Shown here in pieces: positions 45,253 to 54,198 of a stretch of DNA of 64,000 nt. The notes beneath the pieces are model-generated. The model did not search any database, had not been told where the DNA came from, and worked only from the letters and a program-made list of their open reading frames with translations. Position 1 is the stretch's first letter. The number at the start of each line of letters is the position of its first letter. Source of the stretch: Boudabousia marimammalium (lineage in GTDB: Bacteria > Actinomycetota > Actinomycetes > Actinomycetales > Actinomycetaceae); assembly GCF_001936115.1 (NCBI RefSeq), contig NZ_MPDM01000008.1, forward strand, positions 16,464-80,463, given 5' to 3'. The position numbers and the translations under genes were made by a program.

Positions 45253-46245
45253 ATGTCTGCCCTAAACTCCCAAACCGGCGTTGAGGACGTGAGCCTCGAG
45301 CAAATGATGGCGATTAATGCTAAACATGTCAAACGCCGTGCTCGCCGCAAAGCCATGTACGGCTGGACATTCTTGGCGCCCTTCGCCCTGTTGTTCCTGC
45401 TGGTCTTTATCATCCCAATCTTTACTTCCGCCTATGAGGCTTTCTTCCAAGTGAAAGCCGGTGGTGGCGCCTTCGGTGGCGGTGAATCAGTTAAAGTCTT
45501 CGCCGGCTTCGACAACTTCGTGGCAGTAGCTACCGCTCCTAACTTCTGGGCTGGTATGGGTCGCGTCTTCCTGTTTGGAATTATCCAGATTCCGGTGATG
45601 ATTCTAAGCGCCCTCGCGCTGGCCCTATTGCTTGATTCGATTGCGGCACGTTTCCAAAAACTCTATCGACTACTTTACTTCCTGCCCTTCGCGATTCCTG
45701 GCATTATTGCTGCCATCATCTGGGTTTACCTTTACACTCCGGATGTTTCACCGCTCTTGGCAGTGATGCACTACCTCGGTCTTAATCCTGATCTTTTTGA
45801 TCATTCAGTGGTCCTGTGGTCAATGGCAAATGTGACGACTTGGACCTACACTGGCTACAATATGCTGATTTTCTATGCTGCTCTCCAGGCTATTCCCACT
45901 GAACTTTATGAGGCTGCCCGGATTGATGGTGCCACCGAATGGCAGGTCACCACGAAAGTGAAGGTGCCTTTGCTCTCTTCTGCGGTGCTCCTTTCCGTGT
46001 TGTTGTCAATCATTGGTACGATTCAGCTTTTCAATGAGCCTGCCATGTTTCAGGGTGTGGCCGGTCTGCCCGATGATTACATGCCCATGTTGATGGTGGT
46101 CGCGGTCAAGAACGGTAAGGTTACATTCGATGGTTTGACCGGCCTTGGCCCGGCTGCAGCGCTTTCACTCGTAATGGCTGTGATTGCTGGCGTGATGGCT
46201 TTCGCTTACGCAATGATTCAAAGGAAGGTGGCTCCCAGTGAGTAA
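45253..46245 (+). CDS. Sugar ABC transporter permease, MalF type
   Basis: This 330-residue inner-membrane subunit has about six helices and the EAA loop YEAARIDGATEWQVTTKVKV (about 218-237) that docks on the ATPase. ATG 45253 is chosen; a TTG at 45247 is possible. Its C-terminus overlaps the second permease by eight bases. It forms the channel with that permease. No ATPase gene is present in this cluster, so it probably uses a shared MsiK-like ATPase encoded elsewhere, as is common in Actinobacteria. Confidence 0.93.
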   Translation: MSALNSQTGVEDVSLEQMMAINAKHVKRRARRKAMYGWTFLAPFALLFLLVFIIPIFTSAYEAFFQVKAGGGAFGGGESVKVFAGFDNFVAVATAPNFWAGMGRVFLFGIIQIPVMILSALALALLLDSIAARFQKLYRLLYFLPFAIPGIIAAIIWVYLYTPDVSPLLAVMHYLGLNPDLFDHSVVLWSMANVTTWTYTGYNMLIFYAALQAIPTELYEAARIDGATEWQVTTKVKVPLLSSAVLLSVLLSIIGTIQLFNEPAMFQGVAGLPDDYMPMLMVVAVKNGKVTFDGLTGLGPAAALSLVMAVIAGVMAFAYAMIQRKVAPSE

Positions 46246-47179
46246 GAAACTTGCAACCTTGCCTTCGGGCGATACCTACCGTCCCTCGGTGAACCAGTAT
46301 CCCCCCTCGCTACAACCTAAAGCCCTCACCAAGATTTTGACCCGGGTCACCCTGCTCCTAGTAGCGGTGTACTTCATGTTCCCCATCTACTGGCTGATGG
46401 TATCGGCAACTAAATCCGATAATGGTTTGATTGATTCTAACGGTTTCTGGTTCGCTCCGCAGACGGTAGATGGGCGTGACGCAGGCGGTTTCCACCTGGT
46501 AGAGAACTATCAAGGACTGATGGAAACCGCTGCTGCCGGTGGTCACTACTGGCGCTGGGTGCTTAACTCGGTGTTCTATTCCACTGCTGCAGCCTTACTG
46601 GGTGTACTGATTTCCGTGATGGCCGGATATGCGCTTTCTAAGTTCAAATTCCGCGGCTCCGGTGTTGTGCAGGCAGCTATCATGGGCGGTTTGTTGATGC
46701 CGATTGCTTTGCTCTCAGTGCCGCTATACCTGCTCTTTTTCCAGCTGGGTCTACTCAATAATCCACTGGCTGTAATCATTCCTTCGGCGGTTTCCCCCTT
46801 TGGAGTGTTCCTAGGCAGGGTTTATGTGGAAGCTTCGGTGCCGAACGAACTCTTGGAAGCCGCCCGGATTGACGGGGCCGGTGAATTCCGGATTTTCTTC
46901 ACCATGGTGCTGCGCCTACTGGCACCCGCAATGGTGACAATTTTCCTGTTCATTTTTGTGGCTACGTGGAATAACTTCCTGTTGCCGTTGATTATGTTCA
47001 CTGAGCCTAGCTTGAAGCCGGTGACTGTGGGCCTCTATGGGATGCTCGCTTACTTCGACCCAGATAAGGGGCAAGTGCTGCTGGGTGCGCTGATGGCTAT
47101 TTTGCCCGTCATCATCATGTTCACCTTCCTGCAGCGCTACTGGCGTTCAGGTTTGGCTGCAGGCTCTGTGAAGGGCTAA
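46238..47179 (+). CDS. Sugar ABC transporter permease, MalG type
   Basis: This 313-residue permease has six helices and the EAA loop LLEAARIDGAGEFRIFFTMV (about 204-223). The start is GTG 46238, inside the end of the previous gene, after AAGGAAGG. With the MalF-type subunit it makes the sugar channel. It is followed by a terminator and thus ends the operon. Confidence 0.93.
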   Translation: MSKKLATLPSGDTYRPSVNQYPPSLQPKALTKILTRVTLLLVAVYFMFPIYWLMVSATKSDNGLIDSNGFWFAPQTVDGRDAGGFHLVENYQGLMETAAAGGHYWRWVLNSVFYSTAAALLGVLISVMAGYALSKFKFRGSGVVQAAIMGGLLMPIALLSVPLYLLFFQLGLLNNPLAVIIPSAVSPFGVFLGRVYVEASVPNELLEAARIDGAGEFRIFFTMVLRLLAPAMVTIFLFIFVATWNNFLLPLIMFTEPSLKPVTVGLYGMLAYFDPDKGQVLLGALMAILPVIIMFTFLQRYWRSGLAAGSVKG

Positions 47180-47201
47180 AGCTCGGGCATAATCCATCTA
47201 T

Positions 47202-47246
47202 AACTGGCCGCTATCCTCGACGCTAAGAGGATAGCGGCCAGTTTTA
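47202..47246 (+). terminator. Terminator of the sugar ABC operon
   Basis: AACTGGCCGCTATCCTC and GAGGATAGCGGCCAGTT form a perfect 17-bp stem, followed by TTTA. Confidence 0.88.
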
Positions 47247-47382
47247 TACCCTAGGTGAGAATTATATTCATCAGTAGTCCGTCACTTCACGGAATATGCT
47301 TAGGTGGCAAAAAGTTGAAATTAGTCGTGACCCTATTCCACTTTCAGTAGCGCTTCGGCGCGCCTTGAAGGAGAACTCCCGA

Positions 47383-48327
47383 ATGACTTCAACCGTGGCA
47401 ACAGCCACCCGCAACCGCAGAGTGTGGGCCAGTCTCCGGCACGACCGGATCGCAGTCGTAGCCTTTGCATGGATTATTTTCATGCTCCTGATAGCTCTGC
47501 TGGGTCCCACTCTGCTCCAGCTGGCCGGCCGAGACCCACAAGCCTACAACTTGGAAGCACTCACCGACCTAGCGCAGCCCCTCGGACTATTCGGGGGCAT
47601 CAGCTGGACCCATCCATTCGGAGTTGAGCCGCTCACCGGTCGCGATCTGTTCGATATTGTCATTGCCGGAACCCAAACTTCGGTCCTGATCGGTTTAGGT
47701 GCCACCGTTGTCTCCACCATAATCGCCGTCATTTTGGGCATATCTGCCGGCTATCTAGGGGGAGTCTACGACCGTATCATTAGCCGCCTCATCGATATCA
47801 TGCTGGGTTTCCCTTCACTGATCTTCATGATTGCGATTGGGGCAATCATCCCCCCGACCGTTCCTCGACCACTACTTATCACCATCATCATCGGCATTTT
47901 TGGCTGGGCGTCTACCGCTAGGGTGATTCGCGCTGAAACTCTCAGCCTCAAACACCGCGCCTTCGTGATCGCGTCCCGCGCTTCGGGAACTCCCGCGCTG
48001 ACAATTATTCGACGCGAAATCCTACCCAACCTGATGGCTACCTTGATTGTTCTCACCACGATGAGCGTACCCGGCAAGATTGGGGCCGAGGCAGCCCTCT
48101 CTTTCCTTGGTCTTGGAGTGGTTCCCCCGACTCCCTCTTGGGGTTATTCGATTCGGATGGCAGTCGACTGGATCCAAGTAGATCCTCTCTACTTGACCTG
48201 GCCGGCGCTGAGCCTTGTCCTGCTGACCTTAGCTTTCAACACTGCCGGTGATGCACTCCGTGACGCCCTCGACCCTCAAACGCAACGCAGACTCGAAAAC
48301 CCTGAGATGAAAGAGGAAACCAAATGA
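47383..48327 (+). CDS. Peptide ABC transporter permease, DppC type
   Basis: This 314-residue permease starts at ATG 47383 after GAAGGAGA. The frame is open 87 bases upstream, but that part has no ribosome site. The DppC/OppC family features are an N-terminal cytoplasmic tail, a first helix, and an ABC permease domain with ASRASGTPALTIIRREILPN and GAEALSFLGLGVVPPTPSWG. With the DppB-type subunit it forms the peptide channel. Here the C subunit gene precedes the B subunit gene, the reverse of the usual dpp order. The overlap with the next gene is four bases. Confidence 0.92.
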   Translation: MTSTVATATRNRRVWASLRHDRIAVVAFAWIIFMLLIALLGPTLLQLAGRDPQAYNLEALTDLAQPLGLFGGISWTHPFGVEPLTGRDLFDIVIAGTQTSVLIGLGATVVSTIIAVILGISAGYLGGVYDRIISRLIDIMLGFPSLIFMIAIGAIIPPTVPRPLLITIIIGIFGWASTARVIRAETLSLKHRAFVIASRASGTPALTIIRREILPNLMATLIVLTTMSVPGKIGAEAALSFLGLGVVPPTPSWGYSIRMAVDWIQVDPLYLTWPALSLVLLTLAFNTAGDALRDALDPQTQRRLENPEMKEETK

Positions 48328-49316
48328 CCGGTTTGAAGTTTTGGGCAGGCCGCATTGGCGCATCAGTGCTGGTTCTGTTGTTGGTCACTTTCGTGACTTT
48401 CGCGGTCTTTAACCTCTGGCCCGCTGACCCCGCCCTCGCGGTGTGCGGGAAACCTTGCACTCCAGAACGTCGCGCGCTTGCCGAATCTGTAATGGGCACC
48501 GCAAACCCGTGGTATCAGCAGTTCTGGAGCTACTTGGCGGGAATCTTCATGGGCCGGACTTTCGGCACCGGAAGCGGTGCCATCGTCTGCTCCGTCCCCT
48601 GCCTCGGCTACTCATTCAACCTCGGTGAAGGCGTCACTCCGCTCATTCTTTCCCGGCTCCCTGTGACCTTCTCTCTTGCTGGCTTAGCAGCAATCCTGTG
48701 GCTCAGTTTCGGGGTCATCGCCGGCGTAGTTTCAGCTCTCTCACGCGGGCGCACCCTTGACCGGATAATTATGGCCGGCGCCGTCATCGGAGTTTCCACC
48801 CCCGCCTACCTTTTTGGGCTGTTGGCAATTCTTGTCTTCGGTTTCGGGCTTCGCTGGTTCCCAGTCTCAGATTATGTGGCATTAACTGAAAATCCGGCTC
48901 AATGGCTGTGGCATTTGTTGCTTCCTGCGGTCGTCCTTGCCATCCTCTATCTGGCAGTCTATGCGCGGCTGGTGCGTGCCAACCTGATTGAACAGTTGGG
49001 GCAAGACTATGTTCTCACCGCCCGCGCCAAAGGGGTTCCTGAACGAGACATAGTAGTACGCCACGCCCTACGTAATGTGCTTGTCCCCGTAGTCACCCTC
49101 TTTGGATTGAATCTGGGTGGTCTCCTCGGTGGTGCGGTAATCACCGAGTCCGTGTTTTCTCTGCCCGGTTTAGGAACGCTCCTGATTGACGGAGTTAATG
49201 GCACCGATCTGAATCTGATTACCGGCGTAGTGCTGGTCTCTGCCGCCTTCGTAATTATTGCGAATCTGCTTGTCGATGCGATTCACGCCTGGCTTGATCC
49301 GCGCGTAGTAGCTTAA
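48324..49316 (+). CDS. Peptide ABC transporter permease, DppB type
   Basis: This 330-residue permease has the DppB layout: an N-terminal helix, a periplasm-side insert with four Cys (AVCGKPCTPERR and IVCSVPCLG, unusual and possibly disulphide-forming), then the channel domain with YVLTARAKGVPERDIVVRHA and FSLPGLGTLLIDG. It is coupled to the DppC-type gene. The two CxxxC pairs are not typical of DppB proteins from enteric bacteria. Confidence 0.92.
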   Translation: MTGLKFWAGRIGASVLVLLLVTFVTFAVFNLWPADPALAVCGKPCTPERRALAESVMGTANPWYQQFWSYLAGIFMGRTFGTGSGAIVCSVPCLGYSFNLGEGVTPLILSRLPVTFSLAGLAAILWLSFGVIAGVVSALSRGRTLDRIIMAGAVIGVSTPAYLFGLLAILVFGFGLRWFPVSDYVALTENPAQWLWHLLLPAVVLAILYLAVYARLVRANLIEQLGQDYVLTARAKGVPERDIVVRHALRNVLVPVVTLFGLNLGGLLGGAVITESVFSLPGLGTLLIDGVNGTDLNLITGVVLVSAAFVIIANLLVDAIHAWLDPRVVA

Positions 49317-49328
49317 GGGGATAAAAAT

Positions 49329-51029
49329 ATGTTGAAACTATCCTGGGAACGGGCCCTGGTTGGGTTCATCGCCCTCGGCCTTCCACTTACCACTTTAGGC
49401 GCTTGCGCGACTACCTCGGGAATGGGGGATTATGGTCCGGTGGCCCTCGAACAGCAGGTCACGCCTGAGATTGACAACAGCGTTAAAGGTGGCACTTTAA
49501 CGATTTTGGATGCGAATAAGGACTTGGGTTTCGATCCAGCTAAATCGCAGTCTCTGGCGATTACTTCAGCCGGTTTGCTGCATCGACGTTTGACCAGTTG
49601 GCGCATCCGGCCTGGACAGGAGGCCGAGGTGGTTCCGGATTTAGCTACTGACACCGGTGAGGTGAGTGCGGACGGAAAAACTTGGACCTATCGGCTGAAG
49701 CGGAATCTGCGTCTTTCGGACGGCTCTGCGCTGACCGCCAAAGAAATCAAGTACGGCCTAGAACGCTCTTTTGCACCGGCCCTCTCTGGAGGTTTGGGAT
49801 ACCATAAGAGCCTTTTGGTCGGTGGAGAGAACTACCGGGGACCCTATGAGGGGCAGCATTTGGATGCAATCGAGGTGCCTGACGATTACACTATTGTTTT
49901 CCATTTGAACCAGCCCTATGGTGACTGGCCGTGGATTGCTTCGACGCCCGCTTTCGCCCCGGTTCCGGAGGCGAAAGATAATCCGGAAGCGTACTCGCGG
50001 CAGCCGATTTCTTCGGGCCCCTACCAAGTCAGCAGTTACCGTACCGGAATCGCAGTCGAGTTGGAACGTAATCCTTATTGGAGTGACGATTCGGTACGTT
50101 TAGGGGGGCCTGATAAAATTGTGTTCTCCCTCGGTAATGATCCGGTGGTGGCTGCGCAGAAAATTATTTCCGATCAGAAAGCCTACGCTAGCTCGATGAC
50201 GGCCGCGAAAGTGCCGGCTGCGCAACTAATCACCGCCGCCCAGTCAAGCAATGTGGGGCAGCGTCTACAGATTTCTACGGCCGGTCCGCTACTATATTTG
50301 GCAATCAATACTAAACGGGTCACTGACGTGCAGGTGCGCCGGGCTCTGAACTATGCCATCGATAAGTCTGCTGTGAATAAGGCCGCTGGTGGTCGGTTGG
50401 CGGGAACTATCGCCACGACGCTGATTACTCCTGGGATTCCAGGACGGGAGGAGTATCAGCTTTACCCCGCCCCTCCCGAGGGTGATTTGGGGGCGGCCCG
50501 GGCAGAGCTAGCGAAAGCTACGGATTTGCCGCAAACTCCGCTGGTGTTAATGTGCCGCAACAGTACTGGGGAGGTCCTACGGGCGGAAGCAGTTGCTAGG
50601 TCTTTGCAGCAGTTGGGATTGCAGGTGAGGATAGATCCGGTTGAATCCGCTGTTTTTACTGAGCGGGCCACCCAAGGTGAAGGAGATTCCTACGATTTAG
50701 CGATTTCTTCATGGAATCCCGATTTTCCTTCCGCGGGCGCTAATCTTCAACCTCTCTTTGCTTCATGGGAGTCTGGGAATGGGGGCTCAAATCTGGCGCA
50801 TTTGGAGGACCCTCAGATTGACCAGCTGATTCTTGACGCCTCGGCGACTCTTGATCCGGAGAGCGCCCAAAAACTGTGGGTGAAGGTTGATAAGGCGGTG
50901 ATGGAACGTGCCGCCGTGGTGCCATTGTCGTATCAGCGTTTGAGCTATCTGCACGGTTCAGCTGTTCGAAACTTCTATGTGGGGGCTTTTCCCGCCTACC
51001 CGAACTATCTACTTTTGGGAGTCAAATAG
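49329..51029 (+). CDS. Peptide-binding lipoprotein, SBP family 5
   Basis: This 566-residue extracellular lipoprotein (lipobox LGAC, Cys26) captures peptides for the DppBC channel. Family 5 features include GGTLTILDANKDLGFDPA, WTYRLKRNLRLSDGSALTAKEIKYGLERSF, and YDLAISSWNPDFPSAGANLQPLF. The stop shares one base with the start of the fused ATPase gene (TAGTG). Some family members also bind nickel or opines, so the exact ligand is open. Confidence 0.92.
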   Translation: MLKLSWERALVGFIALGLPLTTLGACATTSGMGDYGPVALEQQVTPEIDNSVKGGTLTILDANKDLGFDPAKSQSLAITSAGLLHRRLTSWRIRPGQEAEVVPDLATDTGEVSADGKTWTYRLKRNLRLSDGSALTAKEIKYGLERSFAPALSGGLGYHKSLLVGGENYRGPYEGQHLDAIEVPDDYTIVFHLNQPYGDWPWIASTPAFAPVPEAKDNPEAYSRQPISSGPYQVSSYRTGIAVELERNPYWSDDSVRLGGPDKIVFSLGNDPVVAAQKIISDQKAYASSMTAAKVPAAQLITAAQSSNVGQRLQISTAGPLLYLAINTKRVTDVQVRRALNYAIDKSAVNKAAGGRLAGTIATTLITPGIPGREEYQLYPAPPEGDLGAARAELAKATDLPQTPLVLMCRNSTGEVLRAEAVARSLQQLGLQVRIDPVESAVFTERATQGEGDSYDLAISSWNPDFPSAGANLQPLFASWESGNGGSNLAHLEDPQIDQLILDASATLDPESAQKLWVKVDKAVMERAAVVPLSYQRLSYLHGSAVRNFYVGAFPAYPNYLLLGVK

Positions 51030-52792
51030 TGTCATCTCCAGCAATACCAGATGAGGTGCTCGCGGTTAGTGACTTGCGGGTCGCTTTCGCGGGCTCAGCC
51101 GCTGACGCCGTTGACGGTGTGGAGTTGCGGCTGGTGCCCGGCCAAGTGACTGCCCTAGTGGGAGAGTCTGGCTCCGGGAAATCTGTTTCTGCCCGGGCCT
51201 TGCTGGGGTTACTGCCAGAATCTGCCCAAGTATCAGGGTCAGCTGAGCTGGCTGACCAGAGCGGGAGGGAACCGCTGCAACTTTTGGGTGCCAGTCGCAA
51301 ACTGTTGAACCAGGTGCGTGGTGCCCGCGTCGCCATGGTGTTCCAAGAACCCATTACCGCGCTGAATCCGCTGCTGCGGATTGGCGCCCAGATTGACGAA
51401 ATCATGATGGTGCATGAGGGGATTCCACGGGCGCAAGCGCGGGCGCGTTCCCTAGAGTTGCTTGCTGAAGTTAGTCTTCGGGAGCCGGAAAGAATTTACC
51501 AGGCATACCCCCATCAGGTTTCTGGAGGGCAGCTCCAGCGGGCTTTTATTGCGATGGCTTTAGCTTGCCGACCGGATGTTTTGATCGCGGATGAGCCGAC
51601 CACGGCTTTGGATATGACCGCACAGGCCACTATTTTGCAGCTTCTAAGGGAAGCCGCTCACGCCCGAAACTTGGGTGTGCTCTTGATTACTCACGACATG
51701 GGCGTGGTAGCAGATTTGGCGGATCAGGTCATTGTCTTGCAGCAGGGAAAAGTGGTTGAGGCGGGGCCGGTAGAGCAAGTATTCTACCAGCCACAGGCAG
51801 AGTATACTCGGCGCCTATTGGCTTCGGTGCCGCGCCTCGGTCAGGCTCTCACTGTTGCTCCCAGCAGTTCTGGCGGAGTTTCTGATGCTGCCGCGGCCGC
51901 TGCTGTTCAGGCTCTGCTGGACCCGGTTCGCGATGGTGCTGAGGACGGTGCTGAGGATCGTGCTGAGGACGGATCCGCGCCCGCGGTCGAGATTGAAAAC
52001 TTGACCGTAATCTACGGTTCCGGAAGTGGGGCAACCCGCGCGGTGAATCAGGTTTCGTTGCGGTTAGAGCAGGGTGAGGTCCTTGCGCTGGTGGGGGAGT
52101 CTGGTTCCGGAAAGTCAACAATTTCTGCGACTATCTACGGGCAGGTGAGAGCAAGCTCCGGGCAGGTGAAATTGGCGGGAACTAACATTTTGCAGCTGCG
52201 CGGGCGGGCATTGCGTCGCAGTCTTTCCCGAATAGGGGTGGTTTTCCAGAATCCGGCCTCGGCTTTGAACCCTCGGCGCACGGTGGTGGAGTCGATCGCG
52301 GAACCGCTCCGAACTCACACTAAGCTCTCACCCGCTCAGCGGCGTGAGCGGGCTCTCCAAGCCATGTTGGCGGCCAGGTTGGAAACCGCCTATGCGGATC
52401 GTTATCCGCATGAGCTTTCCGGCGGGCAGCGGCAGCGGGTGGCGATTGCGCGCGCGATTGTGCTGCGTCCCAGTCTGGTGATTGCGGATGAACCCACCTC
52501 TGCTTTGGATGTTTCAGTGCAGGCTCAGGTTTTAGCGACTTTGCAGCAGTTACAACAAGAGATGGGGTTCGCTTGCTTGCTTATCACCCATGACTTAGCG
52601 GTGGTGGAGCAGTTAGCTGAACGAGTCGTGGTGCTCAAGCAGGGTGAAGTGGTGGAGGCAGACACCACCACTACCGTTTTGGCGCAGCCTGAAAGCCCTT
52701 ATACGCAGCGGCTTTTAGATGCGGTACCGGTACCGGATCCGCGGGTGCAAGCCCAGCGAAGAGCCCGCTTTGCTCGCCATGATTTAAGCTGA
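51029..52792 (+). CDS. Fused peptide ABC transporter ATPase (DppD-DppF)
   Basis: This 587-residue protein contains two complete ABC domains. In the first, Walker A GESGSGKSV (about 47-55), QVSGGQLQR and LIADEPTTALD (residues about 187-197) match DppD. In the second, GESGSGKST (about 357-365), ELSGGQRQR and VIADEPTSALD match DppF. The linker (about 270-320) is E/D/A-rich. Fusion fixes a 1:1 ratio of the two ATPases. The start is GTG, overlapping the previous stop by one base, so it is the last gene of a four-gene operon. Each half seems intact. Confidence 0.94.
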   Translation: MSSPAIPDEVLAVSDLRVAFAGSAADAVDGVELRLVPGQVTALVGESGSGKSVSARALLGLLPESAQVSGSAELADQSGREPLQLLGASRKLLNQVRGARVAMVFQEPITALNPLLRIGAQIDEIMMVHEGIPRAQARARSLELLAEVSLREPERIYQAYPHQVSGGQLQRAFIAMALACRPDVLIADEPTTALDMTAQATILQLLREAAHARNLGVLLITHDMGVVADLADQVIVLQQGKVVEAGPVEQVFYQPQAEYTRRLLASVPRLGQALTVAPSSSGGVSDAAAAAAVQALLDPVRDGAEDGAEDRAEDGSAPAVEIENLTVIYGSGSGATRAVNQVSLRLEQGEVLALVGESGSGKSTISATIYGQVRASSGQVKLAGTNILQLRGRALRRSLSRIGVVFQNPASALNPRRTVVESIAEPLRTHTKLSPAQRRERALQAMLAARLETAYADRYPHELSGGQRQRVAIARAIVLRPSLVIADEPTSALDVSVQAQVLATLQQLQQEMGFACLLITHDLAVVEQLAERVVVLKQGEVVEADTTTTVLAQPESPYTQRLLDAVPVPDPRVQAQRRARFARHDLS

Positions 52793-52867
52793 TGGGCAGT
52801 TTCAGTGAATCTTAACCACTTAACAGCGTCACCCGCCGGGCAGTGGTTTGCGTTAAGATTGTGAGTT

Positions 52868-53647
52868 ATGGGTACAGCTTTAATCACAGGTGCAACATCA
52901 GGAATCGGCGAAGAGTTTGCTTGGCAGCTTGCAGCGGCCGGACACAACTTGGTGTTAGTGGCGCGCAGAAAAGAGTTACTGGAACAGTTAGCGGAGCGTC
53001 TTAGCCAAGGCGCCGGCGTGCATACGGAAGTGATTGTTGCTGACCTGACCGAAACTGAAGGTTTGGAGAAGGTCGCTGAGCGAATTCAAACCGACGGGCC
53101 ACGTCCCATCGGCCTACTGGTTAATAATGCAGGTATGGCCCTAGGGCAAACCTTTAGTGACGGGACTCTGGAACGCGAAATTCAGGCCCTCGATCTGATG
53201 GTCAAATCTGTGCTGGTGCTTTCTTGGACCGCGGTCAAAGCTATGCGGCGACGCAATCATGGCGCTATTTTGAACGTATCCTCAATGGCTTCCCGGTCAG
53301 CTTACGGCACTTATGCGGCGCATAAAGCTTGGGTTCGTTCTTTCACCGAAGGCTTGAGCGCGGAGTTATCCGATACACGGGTGACTGCGACTGCCGTGAT
53401 GCCCGGTTGGGTACGTACAGAGTTCCTAAAATCAGCCGGTTTGGATGAGTCTATATGGCCGGATTATGTGTGGATTCCAGTTGATAAGGTAGTTTCTTCC
53501 GCATTACGGGCGGTACGGCGGGGACGGGTCGAGGACGTGCCCACTTTGCCTTACCGTATGTTCGATCATGTCCTGCATTTCGCACCCCGTCCGCTGGTTC
53601 GTTGGGTGACCGGCAAGGTACGCCATTCTGGACAGGTGATTGTCTGA
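52868..53647 (+). CDS. Short-chain dehydrogenase/reductase
   Basis: This 259-residue NAD(P)-dependent oxidoreductase has the cofactor motif TGATSGIG (residues 7-14), NNAG (about 86-89), Ser138/139 and the catalytic YxxxK at Tyr149 to Lys153. VARRKE after the second strand suggests NADP use. The substrate is unknown. TAAGAT lies eight bases before ATG, so it may be leaderless. It shares one base with the next gene (TGATG), giving a three-gene coupled set with the PRTase-like and TrmH genes. Confidence 0.9.
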   Translation: MGTALITGATSGIGEEFAWQLAAAGHNLVLVARRKELLEQLAERLSQGAGVHTEVIVADLTETEGLEKVAERIQTDGPRPIGLLVNNAGMALGQTFSDGTLEREIQALDLMVKSVLVLSWTAVKAMRRRNHGAILNVSSMASRSAYGTYAAHKAWVRSFTEGLSAELSDTRVTATAVMPGWVRTEFLKSAGLDESIWPDYVWIPVDKVVSSALRAVRRGRVEDVPTLPYRMFDHVLHFAPRPLVRWVTGKVRHSGQVIV

Positions 53648-54198
53648 TGGCAGGTTTTGCGAACGACCCGCAAAAGAGTCGTTTAGCGCAGCTTTGGGTG
53701 GAAGCTACCGGCCAGTCTGATGCCTTTCCGATTGAACTGGTTAAGGATTTGACTTTGCACCATGAGGCGGCACCTCTGCTGGGTCATGTGCTTCTGGATG
53801 CTTTAGAGGAGGCCGGTTTCGCTCCTGATGAGGTGGCTGCGGTTGGTGCTTGCGCTGAAACTACTGAGCTGGTCGGCTTGTGCGTGCTATTCGCGGCGGC
53901 TTCTCGCGGCCTCGGCATTGACGCCTTCCAGGTGGAAGGGAGGACGCCCTCGGCCCTGAAATTGATGGGACCTAGCACAGAGGAACGAAATCTCGTCCTC
54001 GTCATCGATGGTGCCGGCCCCGCACAGGTTGCCGCCGCAGTTCAGGTGTGCCAAGAAGCGGGAGGCAAAGTAGTTTCCCTGGTTCAGCTTTTGGCCGAGG
54101 ATGACGCTGACGTTGATTCTGCTGCACAGCAGGAAATCACCGCGTTGGGGATCGGGCTGGTCACCCTCTTTACTGTTTCTGACGTGGTAGCTGGTTGA
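53647..54198 (+). CDS. Degenerate phosphoribosyltransferase-like protein
   Basis: This 183-residue protein resembles orotate phosphoribosyltransferase in its overall pattern. An N-terminal helix region is followed by HHEAAPLLGHVLLDAL, by VAAVGACAETTELVGLC in the place of the conserved hood strand, and by NLVLVIDGAGPAQVA in the place of the PRPP loop. The PRPP loop of active enzymes (two acids then T-G) is reduced to IDGAG, so catalysis is doubtful. It may be a structural or regulatory relic. It is coupled at both ends to its neighbours (TGATG and ATGA), which keeps it expressed. I base the family on pattern only. Confidence 0.55.
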   Translation: MAGFANDPQKSRLAQLWVEATGQSDAFPIELVKDLTLHHEAAPLLGHVLLDALEEAGFAPDEVAAVGACAETTELVGLCVLFAAASRGLGIDAFQVEGRTPSALKLMGPSTEERNLVLVIDGAGPAQVAAAVQVCQEAGGKVVSLVQLLAEDDADVDSAAQQEITALGIGLVTLFTVSDVVAG

